From positions 23,983 through 87,982 of the forward strand of contig VXAA01003135.1 in NCBI GenBank assembly GCA_013399115.1: a DNA stretch of 64,000 nucleotides, given 5' to 3'. A program made the translations under genes and the position numbers. This DNA comes from Anseranas semipalmata (lineage: Eukaryota; Chordata; Aves; Anseriformes; Anseranatidae). Positions 28,650 to 44,439 of the stretch are shown here, one piece after another (within the stretch, counting starts at the first letter, position 1; every line of letters starts with the position of its first letter). The notes under the pieces were generated by a model, which saw only the letters and a program-made list of their open reading frames with translations, was not told the origin of the DNA and ran no database searches.

Positions 28650-28684
28650 GGGGCCCCCAGGGGTGCCCTGGGGTGAAGGTGGGG
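28650..28684 (+). other. G-quadruplex motif with 10-bp periodicity
   Basis: Four GGGG runs at 28650-28653, 28660-28663, 28670-28673 and 28681-28684 are separated by loops of 6, 6 and 7 bases, fitting the standard four-run definition. Three more G runs lie just upstream at 28606-28623. Confidence 0.7.
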
Positions 28685-31319
28685 TGCCTGGCCGCAGGTG
28701 GAGGATGCTGCCCGCTTGTGCCACCTTCTCATCAGAGCTGTGGGAAGAAATACTTTGCCTGTACATACGTGCCACAGATTTTACAGTTTGCTCTATATGG
28801 ATCAGGGTTTTGACATCCACAAATGCAGGGGAGGAAAAGGCTCTGGGTAACACTTTCTGTTCAGGGTCTTCCAGAAAGTGGCTTCCCATGGGCTTGTGAG
28901 CTCTGATTCAGAAAACAGAGAGGCACTGCAGTAATGTCAGGCACGCCAGGAGCTCGCTGTGTGTGCACAAGCTCTTGTGCACGCTCGGGGCTGCACGCAC
29001 CCCATGTAAGGTACAGGGTTGGGCTGGGGTATGGACCTGGTGCCCTGGATGGTGCCCCTGGAGGTGCCCTTGCCCCTGGCTCTGGTGTGCCCGACACACG
29101 TCCCCTTTCCTTCCTGTGCTCCTGTCCTGCCTCCAGCTCCCATCTGCACCAGGGTAACTCCAGTAGCTCAGGGTGCACAGCAAACCAAAGGCCAGCTCCT
29201 ATGTCCTGCCTCCTTTCCCCAGATCGCCAAGAATGATCTATTTCCAAAGCTAAGAAATAGGAAAAGCACCCATTTGCTAACTTTGAAATAACCAGCTTTT
29301 GTCCCGCAAAAATTGCATGCTAAAGAGCTCTTTCTGGCTTTCTCCTCGTTTAAAAGAGAAGTCATGTCTGACTCTCCTGAATTTTGTCCAGTTGTGCCTC
29401 TGCTCTGTTTTGTTTCCTCTTTTAATAAAAATAAATGAGGTGTTGGCTGCAGTGGGATCTGGTGGCTCACCAGAGGACAGTTAGCCCAGAGAAAAGCCTT
29501 TAGAAGTACACCTTTCAATTTACAGTACACATGTTACCTGAATTCAGCGCTGGCTCAGAAAGCTTCTGAGAGCAGATGCGAATCCTCACATGGCTCAACG
29601 CAACCTCAGGCCACTTTGGTGTTGTTTTCCCTCCAGGTTCATGCAGTTGTCCATGCTAGATGTGTTTGCTTGTGTTTGCTTGACTTTGGAAAAGAAGTTC
29701 CTTTTCTTTGCTAGACAGGTTTTTTCTCAGCCTTCACAGCTCTAATTTAATCTAAGTAGAACACTTTCACTTAGAGCTTTGGGCAGAAAATTCTGGATTC
29801 ATCAATTAATTTTTATGGTGAAGTTATTCCAGCTATACCAACTTTTCTCTCTTCATTTTTTCCTCCAATTAGAGTACTTGTAAATTGAAAATGGACTTGT
29901 GCTAAGCCAACATTAGGAATTATGTTATAAGAAATGGTTGTAAGAAACTGGGCTGTTCTTGATGGTCATATGCACTTAGATTGTTTCTTTTTCCCCATGC
30001 TTACCCTGTAGTAAAAATATACTATACAGCATACATTACTGTATGGAAATTTCAATGTTTGTAGAAGACATATGCTCTCAGTGAGCCACAATCCTATATA
30101 TTCTCATTAGCCATAGTTAAATTTTTTGCTGTTAAATTTTAGTCAGTGCCTGACAGTGTATAATACTGTGTTACTCACTGAATTTATACAAAAATTGGGT
30201 TGTTTATATTGCAAACAAAACCACAGTGAAACCTGGGCTAGAAAGCCACTTAAGAGTGTGACAAAAACTGCTTAAGCCTAGGTAGTCTTCCAAAACAGAG
30301 GTTCACCACTGAGGGTAAAATCTTATGCACAGTTAGCTATTTGGAGTGCTTTGGACTGAGAACAGAGCACAACATCTGCACCTATTAATCAATTGATGCA
30401 GCAAGTGCCAACTGACTTTGGTGAAGATAATTGCTCCAGAGGAAAAAGTCAAAGGGAAGGAAGGCCAAAGTGGGTTAGCATAGTCTGAGAAGTCTTAAGA
30501 AGGTGCTGTTTCTGGTTCATGCTGAGGTATTCGAGCTACCTGTAGAGAAGGAGTGTTTGGTGTCTCTCTCAGACATATCAGGATTCAGGCAGGAATCTCA
30601 TGGACCTCGGCCGAGGACACCCTAAGCATTTTCATGGCTTTACGTCACCAAGCCTGCAAGTGGGGAACAGAGTGGCAACTCGAGGTGAAACACGGTGAGA
30701 CATGTATGTAAGCTGGTTTTGGCTCCGTTTTGGGTTTCTGAGGGGTGGGGAGGCTTCAGAAACTGTCTCTCGCCTGGCCTGGCTTTCCCTGTGCGGAGAG
30801 GGACACAGCTCCTCTTCCCCCTCCCGGTCACGGGCAGCCAGCACGACTTACTGGTGGGGTAAGGTGGCACGGGGAGAACCTGGTAGGGGAGGACTCTGGC
30901 TTTAAAAAGATTTTTAAGAATGGGCTGGTACAAGTATCCCTCAGAAACAACTTCAATATTGTTAGCTCTGCCTTGAGGCAAAGATGTGGGCTTCGTGACT
31001 TCTCACCCTGTCTTCTGTGGACGCCCAAGTGCGTACTGTGGCGCTTTGCCATAGCGGTGCCTACGTGTTCTTTTTCCAACAGTTTTGGAGATAGAAGAGC
31101 AATTTTATCACTGGTTTTATCACCTTCCTTGAAGATCTCTGAAGGCCTCACATGCTGAGATTTAATGAGAGAGCTATGAAACTACAAGCTTGTCTTTGGA
31201 CATCTCTTTAAAGACACTTTTATCTATGCATTTCAATTAGATGTGAGTTTATGGTAGCCATCCTTGCGTCCTGCGTCCTGCAAGTGATAGCATCAGGGAC
31301 AGCAGAGGTGTCAAATCAG

Positions 31320-33792
31320 TGTTTGCCGTGTATTTATTCCTCTCTGCCGTGTACAAACCACCTCTTTCACACATCTCCTGTTTCCAGGTGTCCCACAAGC
31401 CAGTAGATTACTGCTGTCAAAAATGGTTTGCAATTCCTCTGTAGCTCTCAACTGATTTGTTAATGCCCTCTGAATTTTAAAAGTCACTGCAGCTGCCTCT
31501 TGAACAGCCAGGATATAGGGAGATTGTTATTTAAATGACATGACTGTCACAGAAAATCTACACTGAAAGTACATTGGAGGAATGATTTCTGGCTGAAAAA
31601 CATAGCCCCACGCCTGAGTCTAAAGAAAAGAGAGGAAACAGGTCTTTCCCCTCACCTCACATTCATTTGGCTGTCTTCAAGGTGTCCCCCTGATTTCTGC
31701 CAAGGCTGAAGCTGTTGTTACTGCTGCTACTACAGCAAATGGTGTGTGTTCAAGCAAAGAGCCTGTGCATTCCTGGACTCTGCTTCCTTCCCTTTTGGTC
31801 AGAGAAGAGAGTTATCCAGGGGAAAGCAAACATTGCCAGCTGCACTGCCAACTTGTTTTGCTAGTCATTATATAATGTTTTGCTCAGAGAGGGCAAGATA
31901 ACTGGTTATCTTTTCTTCTAGGAAGGAAGGTCTAGAAGTATCTCTTTGCTTGAAAATTAATATTCACAAGGCAGCATTAGCGGATTTTGCACAGGGCAGC
32001 TGGGGGTGGCTGGGACTTGATGCTATAGGGAAGTTTCACGCAGTGAAGCATGCCCCGGGTCTGCGGCCAGAGATGAGCTAATTGCGTCTGTGCAACGCAG
32101 GCAGCCCCTGAGCCACAGTGCTCTCTGCAGCCCAAGCCCCTGCAGTACCCATCCCACCTCCAGGTACTGCGGCTGAGGCAAGCACTGTGCCAGCTGCTGA
32201 AAACTTTTACAGCACTCCTGGGTCCATACATTCATGAGATCACCCGACACACAAGCCAGCTTCCTGCAGCTGGGTTTTCACAGGCCATTTATAGTTGGAG
32301 TGCTTCCAGCAAAACCTACAGAACTGGCTTATGGATCCCCACAGGGGTCCAACCCCATAATAAACCCTTGCAATAATGAACTTGTAGTTCTGAAGGGTGG
32401 AAGGGGCGGAGGAGGGAAGAGATGCTTCTTTATCTGCATTACTCCACATCACAGATGCTGACGGAATTATTGATTTAGAACTCACAGCTCCAAAAAGACT
32501 CGGTAATGTAATCTTTTTAAGCTTTTTTTTTTTTTTTTTTCCTCTCAGATGTGATGTTTCCAATAGGCTCCTTTGATACGGGCTCTTTGGGGACATTGTT
32601 AAACTTGCTACTGCTAAGCTGCAGTCCCAGCCTTCAGTTTGTTACGTACAACTCTCACGGTTTGCCGTCTTTTGGAAGAGCCCATAGCTGTAAGGTCTAT
32701 TGCTTTACTGGTACTCTAGGAAGATCGAGGGATTAAGTTATACATTACGTAAAACTACCCACTAATCCTCTTAGTGTGCATTACCAGTGAATGGCCTGAA
32801 ATAGGTTCTCACTAAAAGAGCCCTAACATTCACTTTCTTGATGATATTTTAGTACGTGAGGTTTGTGTCATGGATTTTGGTGCTGAAATATTCAGTACAC
32901 CGTCTTCTGTCCGCTGCTAGATCCACTTGAACATGTTAGTAGAGTGCTAACAAAGTTACAGTTGGTAAAGCAGGTGACGTGTTTAACTAGTAGCGAGACA
33001 TTTATAGAATAAATTTTATATTTTCTAGAGTGACAGAGTCACTGGGATTTTTTGTTCTTTTTTTTTTTGTTCTTTTTTGTTTTTATAAGAAACAGAAACA
33101 GCTATAAAAACATGATTAAAAATGTTACACAGGATGATTTACATTTTAAAATAAGGATATTTTTAGGAAAAAAAAAAACTAATTTATAACATAAAAGGGT
33201 TTGGAAAGTGTTTGGTTGCTGTGTACTGCCTTTTTTCCCAGTACAGTTTGCTATCTGTTATACAGTCTTGCATAAATGTTTAGATTAGGGGAGAAAAGAA
33301 AAATTAAATGTGATGGCTAAGACCTATAAGAGCTGACTCACTGACTTGAGTTATTGCTGTGTAGAAAGTTTGTAAAGCCTTTACATCCAGCGAACACTTA
33401 GTGCTACTTCAGCCTTGACAGTTGACCTTTCAATCTGATGGGGTTTAGCAACAATAATTGCAGTATCTGCAGTACAGGCAATGCAGAAGGCTGCTTAGGA
33501 ACCCAACCTCTCTCATTAGATCTTGTTCTGAAATTCAACCCTCTTTGCATGGGTGCACAAATTCTCTCATAATACCTGTTATAGGAGCTGATCAAGGTAC
33601 AATCCCCTGGCTCTTTTTTTTTTTTTTTAATTTCAATTTCTCCCATTGTTTTGAATATTCCTGGATTTAGCTTAGAGGGGGGAGGAGAAACCTCCAAACC
33701 CCTTCCTCTCTCCAGATACTGAGTCAGCACTGGTTTCTTTTTTTTTTTTTTTCTCAGTAAGACCTAGTGTAAAAAAGCAACAAACAAACAAG
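31320..33792 (-). other. PTCHD1: probable PTCHD1 3' untranslated region (end uncertain)
   Basis: The sequence directly after the PTCHD1 stop has no coding potential on the minus strand. It holds T-rich tracts on the plus strand (33737-33752, 33612-33629, 33057-33082, 32522-32540). No canonical AATAAA on the minus strand occurs before 31333-31338; an ATTAAA variant lies beside the T-tract at about 33626. The end is inferred only from that signal; the true UTR could be shorter or continue further left. Confidence 0.4.
31333..31338 (-). terminator. candidate polyadenylation signal AATAAA for PTCHD1
   Basis: On the minus strand this is the first canonical AATAAA after the stop codon, about 2.46 kb downstream. 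No strong GU-rich element is evident just beyond it, so its use is uncertain. Further minus-strand signals exist to the left (ATTAAA near 29750 and 29420, AATAAA near 28036). Confidence 0.25.
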
Positions 33793-35472
<1,680 letters not shown>

Positions 35473-38400
35473 TTAAAGTACTCAAATCAACATGCGGAAA
35501 AACGTAATGTGGACATGCTAAAAGGCTCAAGGGAGACGCATCTGGCTGTTAACAATTCTTGAAGTAAATGTCCTGCAGAAGAGAGAAAATATGACGGAGG
35601 TCTAAGCCACCAAAGGGCATTTACTACCTGACTAGCAAACCTTAGTGCCAGAGCTGGAGGCGAGTTCTGCTTCGCTGACGCAGGGTTGATGGGTTAAAGA
35701 AAAAGTATTTTCTCTGGCTGGCTGTTTCATTTCAATATCTTGGAGTGCCTGTGATGGAAGATGCTTTGAAATTAGTTTTTCCTGGTGATGAGATCCAACC
35801 TGTGGTGGAAACAAAGAAATATGACCTTGAAGTGCCTATGTTGGAAGCAGAGCATTAGTTGACTGCTTTGTAGAAAGACTGCAAAAAATGAAACCTTCAT
35901 ATAAGCTGAACACTGTCAAGTAAATCAGTGACTGACTTCTCCACTTCCTATACAAGTTTTTTTTTTTTTTTTTTGTCGGGAAAAAGAAATCGTAGAAATG
36001 GAACAAGCAAAAAAAGCACAAATAACTTTTAGAGACACAGAATGGTAGAACTGATATGAAACTGTTAAGGCATTGATTTTCTTACTTTAGCATGTTTAAG
36101 GGTTTGTAAAACCAAATGCAGCTCTATTTCTCTTGTAGTTCCTATATTTTGTAATTTATTTAATTAACTCTTAAAATGGACATAGCATTCATGAAAGGAA
36201 GTAATGACCAGTAGACCTAAAATCCTGTGTGTAACCCGAAAGTGCAGGTAAACTGGGAAAAGTGCATGGTTTTATTTTAATCTCTGGTTGGCCATCCTTC
36301 TCTTCTGGTTTCTATTTTATGATTGATAACAAAGATGCATTTTGGGGATACAGACCTCTGCTCACTCATCGTGAACCTCAGTGGGGAATGCAGTTATCAA
36401 GCAGATACCAGATGAGAGTGGATGAGATGAAAGTAGGCTGAACTTTTACACAAAGGTGAAAGGAAAAAGTCTTTGTATCACACTTAGAATGTAAGGCTTT
36501 GATATTTTTTTGTGATACTTCATATCATATTCATCTTTACTTAATAGATCCTTTCTATCTAATCCCACCCTCTTGTCTGCCTTTTAATTTCTCTTCCTCC
36601 TTGTCCTTTTGCTGTTTTTCTTGTCTTCTCTTTACCTCTCTGGTCTGCTCTCGCATTATCTTCAGAAATTCTCAAAAGCCAGTCCACGCTGTTTTGCTCT
36701 TACCTGTTCCCTGATAACATTATATGAAATGATCAGAGCAGAATTAGTTGACGATGACACTGAAGTGCAGTCACTGGACTGCTGAAGTTGGTCCTCCAGT
36801 CAGCCAGGTCAAGGCAATTCACAGATCTCCATTAGAATTTCAGGCTGCCTGCAGACTACCAAAATTGCTCTGTCAGCTATGTTCTCTTTACATGTAGATG
36901 ACTATCACTTTTGCCACAAGGGCTACAAATATCGGTCAAGAACCCTCCAAACAAATGAGGTATTCTCAAGAACCAGAACATACCATGTTTACTCTTAAGT
37001 GCCTCATGTGGGCTAAATATTTAATTCCCTTGGCAAAGTAACCCTTCTGTGGTCAGTACCTTTTACAAAATGGGCAGCTGTCTCCAATTCACTCCACTCT
37101 TCTTGCAAGGAATATCCTACCTACCTTTTAACAGGTGGCAGGCATGATCACTCTGTTAATGCTGAAAAGAACAGGTACTGGGTATTTTATAAAGAATTCA
37201 AAATACAGAGCTCATAAGATGAGATAACAGGACAGCTGGTGTACCTCCTTATCACGGTCACCTGGTATTTAGAGTAAGCAAGTCCGTGCTCTCATGCCTA
37301 GCAAATATAATACCTACACTGTTATTTGGAGTCACGGCATGGAATACGAGTGTCCAATTTGTAGCAATATTATGGTCCTGGTCTTGGTATGGCATTTGGC
37401 ATTCATCTTAATTGTCCCAAACAATGTTTTACAGCTGCTTTCAGAGGCCAGGTCAAGACTGTCAATTTGATAACTAGCACTGTGCCCCCTCTTAAAACTA
37501 ATGGGGAATACTGGAACTCCCCAGACGTAAAATGAAGCAAAAAGCATAATCAGTGACTGGCACCCCGTTGTTAATTATACTTCAAATAGTTATGTTCTAG
37601 GCTCAGTAGGGAAAGCTATTAAGCTTGCTTCCAGTGTGTTCTTTGTAAAGACAGAGTGACCTTTATTTAAATGTAACTGATCACTTGCCAAAGCAGGGAG
37701 TGAGAGGTTTAATCCATTTATGGCTCCCATAAGTCCTGCAGACAGGCTTGTCTGAGATTTTCACATGGCATCATATGCATTAGCTTCTAGTGAGCAAAAC
37801 AGTATATAATGAGGTCATTGAATATTACAAATTACTTCCATCATGAGCTTTAGTTACAGCATGTTTTTGCAAAACAACATTGCAGCATTAACAGGCTCCT
37901 GCCTAAAAATATTCAGATAGCTGCATTAATTTGGAAAGCCTTCAACTTTGCAATGAAAAAAAAATATTAGAGCTAATTAAATATGATGCTGAGCAGGACT
38001 TTTTAACAGTTATAAGATTTTGCATAATGTCTGATAAAACTGAGTCCTGATACCACATATTTTCTTTAAGGAAGAAATATAAAAACACTCTGGGACACCG
38101 CTCTTACATAGTCTTCGAGACTAACCTAAAATGGAATCTGATTTGGAGAACGGTTCAAGCAAGCACACAAAGAGGCGTCCCCGCATGTGCTCCACAAAGC
38201 CAGTGGAAAAACAGTTAGATACCGTTCTATTTTAGGACAGGTCCCTTTTGTTGCTCGCCACACAATCTGTGTGCTGGGAATTAGTGTTTTCCTTCGATTG
38301 TACAATCTCCGACTCCTCTGCCCATTTGTATAGCAGCTACAGAATTCTAATTTACCTTTAGGAAGGCATGCCCGGATGACGAGCAAACCTGCATGCTTTT

Positions 38401-39056
38401 TGCATCAGCAGCACTGCCGACCCGATCCAGTATGCTATGACAAAAAGATGAAACCTGAACTCGTACACAAATTAGGCATGGCAGGGCAAAGAGTAGCCTT
38501 ATTTAGCTAGAATGGGATTTACCTAATTTAATTTACTTCCCTAGCTACTGACTACAAGCACAACTTGGGGTGACTATCTCTAGCGTTGTCTAACTTGCTG
38601 ATGCTTGTATAGGTCTCAATCACAGAGATAAGGGCAAATAGGTCAATCGAGGCATTTTGTGAGAATTTCGTTTACTCTCCTGTCATTTCAGGTTCCATTT
38701 TTTGCATCCTTAACTGATTTGCACCAATTACTTTTATTCCTCTTGCTAGTGCTATGTTTAACCTATATAATACTAACAAGAACCAGGCAATTTTTTTTCT
38801 TGCAAATAAATTATGTAATTACTTTAACCGATTTTCCCTTTTTACTAGCGACTTAGCCACAAATCTGTAACGATTTACAGCAATTTGTTCATTATTCACT
38901 GTCACTCAGTAAATAACAAATATGAATTCAAACAGCTAATGGGCTGTTGGAGATCTTTTCCTTTTGACATTTGCTATTATGATTCACTAGTCGTGCCCTA
39001 CAGTCAGGCTGTACAACCATGTGCTGAGAACAAGGAGTAAAAGGGAAGACTGTTTC

Positions 39057-39090
39057 TTTTTTTTTGTTTGTTTGTTTGTTTGTTTGTTTT
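39057..39090. repeat. TTTG microsatellite
   Basis: A T run followed by six TTTG units, then TTTTTG. It lies in PTCHD1 intron 2. Confidence 0.9.
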
Positions 39091-41935
39091 TGAGGAAAAG
39101 AGGTCCTGAATAGGCAAAAAAATGTTAGGGGAATACAAGAAAGGTATTGGAGAAAATGGGGACCAAATTATTTTTTTCCTTACTGTCCTTTTCTACTATT
39201 TTGTGTTGTAGAAGATAACCCTGCCACATATCTTGGATGACTGAGGACAGAAATTCTGGCTTTTGAAGACAAAGAAAATACAGAGCATAGCCATTGTTAT
39301 CTATTATTCTGGAGGAACTTAAATTTTGCATGGGCTGAGGTGGGCTATCTTTAATTTTAGAAACTAATAACAATACCAGTAATAAAAACAATAAATGATT
39401 CCTAGCTTAAATACTGTGCTTTTATGAGTAGCCTGAAAATGCTATAGAAAGTTTCATTAGCCTCCTTCAGGATCAAGTCTTGCAATTACACACGCTCTGC
39501 AAAATCAATGTAGAGCATGCATAAGAGAAAAAAAGCTTGTAGGGAGTTGTGAAAGCTACGGCTAAATTTTCTGTTGCTTAATATTATCGTTACTTACCTA
39601 ATTTTAAACAGTACTTATGTGCAGGCACTGTGACGGTTCCTTTTAGTACCATTTTAAAATATTGGAAAAGAGATGGATCCTTTCACCTGCTGAGTGGTTG
39701 TGCAAGCAAGTGGCATCGGCAGCCGGGGCTTCAGGCTGGCTTGGTTCCTGCCTGCCGAATGGCAAGACCGACACGCCGAGGGGAGACGGGATTTACAGCT
39801 TCCCAGAGCCTGTGGCAGAGCAGTGAAGCCACCTCCCTGTCACTGCAGCCACAGCCCTGCTCTATTTGCTTGCATTAATTGCTTCCCTGAAACACAGGCT
39901 GCTGCTAGCTTTCCTTCTGTTTCAAGACCGAGGGATATATTCAGTTTTGCACTAAAAGCAAGTGAGGTTTTGGGGTTTTGATCTTATCACAGTAAGAGGA
40001 AGTCTGAGTATTCAAATAGACTTTTTGAGTAAGAGAAGGTAAGGGGAATAACTGAGAATGAAGTTTTGGTTCCTTTTCTTGCAGTTTTACCCATCCGCGA
40101 AGGTACAGAATAACAGCAAACTGTGGGTCTCATCATTTTGTTCTTGCTTTTTGGAACGTTGCGTGAGTGTGTTTGATACTCAAGCAAAACCTCTCCAAAT
40201 TACACCTCCTTTAAAGGCTCTGAAGTTGCATTCTTTCGCGCTTCCTTTGGAAGGTAGCATTTCATGGGCAATTAATTTAATTCCTCTCATTTTAAGAAAG
40301 TTGCACGCAAAGCACGAATGCCGACCGACCTCTGCCTCAGTTGGGCTGAACGCTGCACCAGTACGGCTGTTGCCCACCAACCACCAGGATTCAGACTCCC
40401 AAAGCACTGGCATCCCCCTCCCTGGGCTCTGCTGCTCCTCCCTGACCCAGGTCTGCTGCTCCCTCACTGCTACCAAGCCACCCGCTTCTAGGGATAAAGG
40501 GATGATTGGGACTGGAAGCATCTGCAACATTTTTTTTTTTGAGGGCTACTTTCTAATCTGTTTTTTTCTGTCTTTCTAAGCTGTTTTCCTGACACTTGTG
40601 GCACGAAAGACGGCTGAAAAAGGGAATGAGTCATGGTAGGATGCCTGGATGTGTCCTTGTGAACTGGCTCAGCAAAGCCTGATGTGGAAGCATGGATGCT
40701 GCTGGGGTTAAGTCTGGATTTTGATTTAAGGTTTTTGCCTGTATTGCAATGGCTCCATCCTTGCAACGCTATCAGTTCAGCTGGACGAATGCGGTCTCGC
40801 TTAGGTTGATTTAAGTCTGAAATCATCCCAGTGAATGGAAGCACTTGTCTGCAAGAGGAATTTAGTGTGCAGTGAGAAAGTGTGTGCATTTACAGAGCAA
40901 GAGCTATTTTACACCAGCTTTCTTTGTGGAAACCTGTGAAGGACAACTCGATTCACATTCAAAGTGGAGTGAAATATCATCCATGGAGACAAACACCGGG
41001 TGAATTAACATGGAATAGCTAGGATGCTATAAGTTCATATCCTAGCTTACTGCCAGTGTAGACAAGCTCTCAGGAACTGCACTTGTGCAAAATTAGTACG
41101 CAGAAGATCAGCATCATACCGGAGGAATTGCCCTTTCCAAAACGATATCTGTAATAACATATGATATAATGAAGGTGCGATGAATTTTCCTAGCTGACAG
41201 TATTAAAAATAACAATGCACACTGCTCAGCTATGTGATTGCTTTCCACAGTAATGTCAACAAAGAGACTGAGACAATTTCCCTCTGCTGACTTATTTTTT
41301 CCAGCTAGATCAGTGAGCTCATCAGCTCTCATCTTACGGAAAGCCAAGTGAAACTGCTAATCCGGACTCCTTTTGCCACAGGAGTTGTAACCAACTGGTT
41401 GCTGAATCCATAGGTGACCTGCCTCATGTGGCCTCTCGCAGCAGGCACAACATTAACTCGGAACATATAGCAGCTTCAAAGTGCCGCTGAATATGCAGGC
41501 AGAGCAAGAGAATTTGAATCAGTTGAAGCAAACTCCTGGCTTCATACCCTTCTTTCCACTAAAACAGTCACCAAATCCAGACCCTTCAGCATGCAAACAG
41601 AATTAGAACCAAGCCTGATTTACACAACAGGTCTCACCACGTTTGTCACAATTTGGTGGCATGGGTTGAGCTGAACAGCTAAATCATCACCAGCATGCTG
41701 CTGCAACCAACGGGAGTTATTCCAACCAGGACCTGACTTGGCGGCCCATACGCCGCGCTGGAGCACTGCAGCTCTGCTGCGTGAATGGCAGACGTTGTGC
41801 AGTCGGATGTCCCAAAGTGCACAGGCTTGCCTGTCCTGAGCAGTCCTGCTGAGCAAAGGAAACGCCCTGAGTGTCCCACTTGTTTGTCCTACAGCCTGCG
41901 TGTTTCTGGGGGCCCACTTCGGTGTAGAGTAACAT

Positions 41936-41989
41936 CCTATAGGTCACTAACACCCCATAGGATACTAATGCCCTATATGGAGCTCCTGT
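41936..41989. repeat. degenerate three-copy tandem repeat, 18-bp period
   Basis: Units CCTATAGGTCACTAACAC (41936-41953), CCCATAGGATACTAATGC (41954-41971) and the more diverged CCTATATGGAGCTCCTGT (41972-41989). Confidence 0.6.
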
Positions 41990-44293
41990 GACCAACTGCA
42001 TCTCCTGGCAGCAAGCAGTGTGTCTCAGGATGCTTGTGGCAAGGGCACCAAGGGCTATCGGTGGCCAAACATCCTGAATGCGTCCTCCTGTACAATGGGA
42101 GTGAGGTCCCAGGCACCCAAGCACAGCCTGAGTTCACTCCACACCTCCACGCACGGGCTCAAGGGGCAAGTAAGCAGGAAGGCTGCCTACAGGAGCGGTA
42201 GCTGGATTAAGGACAATGCATGAGGAGCAACACCAGATGGGAGGTATTGCTATAGTCGTTGGCTGTACATAGTGCAATGCCTTCCTTACCTCCTGTCAGG
42301 CAGACCTTACGTTGTAACTGGACTACAGGTATGACAGCATACCTCAGACACACCATGCCTGTGCTGCCGGGTAGGTTCAGTATTTGCAGTTATCGTCTTA
42401 AAGACTACTAGATTTCACACCTGTATATATAAGGTGTGCTACGCCTGCAGATGTTAACGTCTGATTTGGGGCCTTCCCCAAGAGAGAAGCGTACTTCCTG
42501 AGATTAGATATGTCAGCCTGCTGGGCATTTAGGCATGATACCAGCAGATCAGTCTCTGGGATTGCTTTACATCTGCATATTAGCCATTCCCCCTCAATTG
42601 CTGGGGCTGATCTCCGCAGCCACGCTTGCAGCAGTACCAGCCACCCCAGCCAGAAAGCCTCAGGCCTGTCCGTGTCGTCCACAGCTTACTAAAACCACAA
42701 ACACGAGCATCTTGGTGTATTTCACACCAGACAAAAACCTGCCTCGGTCTCCTGAGAGATCGCCTATCTGTTGTGCTTTGCGCTGTATCTACTTGGCAAG
42801 AAACGAAGAGAAATGTTTAATACTAAGCTGGAAGGTATCTGCTGTGTTTCACAGCTGTGGGTGGCTGTGCCCACAGGAGCACAGCAATGCAGAGAAAGCG
42901 TCCCCGCACACCACGCAGCACGGGCTGCTGCACGCAGAGGAGAAATCTTCAGCTGGTGCTCAGCGCTCAATGCTAGGAGCCCACAGCATTATTTTCAGTT
43001 TTAGATCCTGCAGAAAGACTCTCTGGGCTGTTCAGCCCGCTCTCAGATTGCTCAACGCGTAGGCAGGAAAGCAGCGTGTGTCCCACCGTCCAGCACAAGG
43101 TTTATGCCTCGTTCAGGTCTCGCGCAGCACCAAGCACAGCATAAAAGGGCCTAGCTTGCTCATAGCACCCACACCGCTCTGCTGCCCCGGTGTCATTGTG
43201 ATCCCAGTTTTCTGGCAGGGAATGTCTGACATAATATCCTACCTTTTCTCTGTTTCTAAACATAACTTTCGGAAATACAGCATAAGATTAGATCTCTCTG
43301 CTCTTTTGTGAAACAGTCTGTTTCGGTCAGGCTTCACCCTTTCTGAATCATTCGTTCTCACTCAGTGCACATTTGCACAAAGGATGCACTGACGGAAAGA
43401 AAGCCCCCTCACGCTCTGTGTCTTGCGTAAATACGCGGGACCAGTGATGCCTGGGGTACATGCCATGTCCCACTTATATACTCCCCAATGCCATCTCTCA
43501 TCATGGCAAACAAGCAATGATGGGCACACGTTTTAGAAACCAGTGCAATTCACAAGCTAATTTTAAGAGCATGATCTACATAATTACCATTGAAACTAAA
43601 ATCATTCTAGATAGGAGTCCTTAGCTCTGAAGAAACGCACATACACACAAGGCAGATGCAGTTATTCCTGTCATTGTTTTCTACCTATTAAAGGGAAGAG
43701 AAAGAAAGAGCAGAAGGATTTTAAATGACTAGAACTAAACAATGCCTCAGTATTCATAGTCCTCTTCTTACCATGATCCCTAATCAGCAATGGCAGTAAC
43801 ATCATTTGCCAGTTTTTATTTTTGGAGTATGTGTATTTTAATGCTATTCATTATAAAAAGCAATCTTCTCACTTAATATTGCATTTTCAAATTAAAGTTT
43901 TTGAAATCATACCAAATTCAGCTCAAATCAATGACCTCAATCATTATAATGATTATATGGGTAATTCAGCAAGTATATGGTTAATCTTGCATCGTGCCAT
44001 TGATTTCAATAGAGTTAAAAATACTGATTTAGGCTTTGGGAAGATGCTGCTTTTTTTGCTTGAATCATCCTTTTTTAGTATTGAACGAGTGTAATATTTG
44101 AGTTTTTGTTGTTACAGTGGTGGCAAGAATGTCAGATAAGCACTTTTTAAAAACAGAAATACATTTGAGAGAAAACTTGAGTGGCTTTTTTATTTTAAGA
44201 AAGGTAAGCAAAGCAAGTTATGGTTCAAGATCTACTTTTAGATATAAAGTGAATATTTAATTCCATTTAAGAAAGGGTAAAGGCTTGTTTTGG

Positions 44294-44328
44294 CGTCTAA
44301 ATAGCAGGCTGTCAAGTCTATTTAGACG
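44294..44328. other. perfect 11-bp inverted repeat with 13-nt loop
   Basis: CGTCTAAATAG (44294-44304) is the exact reverse complement of CTATTTAGACG (44318-44328). It lies 110 bp to the left of the CpG-rich patch at 44440. An arm of this length can arise by chance in 64 kb. Confidence 0.7.
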
Positions 44329-44439
44329 TGTGACTTGCTTTCCTACGTCTTCGTAAAAGACCTGGCAAAAGTTAAAAGTCATATTTCACTCGGTGCCATG
44401 GAAGGAGCTGAGTGCTAGTGAAATCTGATTTCAGCTGTT

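Larger units (their letters stand above)
18301..31319. other. intergenic DNA, no gene recognised
   Basis: Mostly AT-rich unique sequence with short A/T runs (20502-20516, 26106-26120, 28463-28476). GC-rich intervals lie at 20950-21450, 27300-27750 and 28250-29230. The last contains a G-quadruplex motif and short imperfect repeats of TGGTGCCCCTGGA (29037-29085). Open frames up to about 210 codons in these intervals (for example 28261-28899, plus) run through simple sequence such as an A15 run and show no recognisable protein. I see no RNA genes. Confidence 0.55.
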
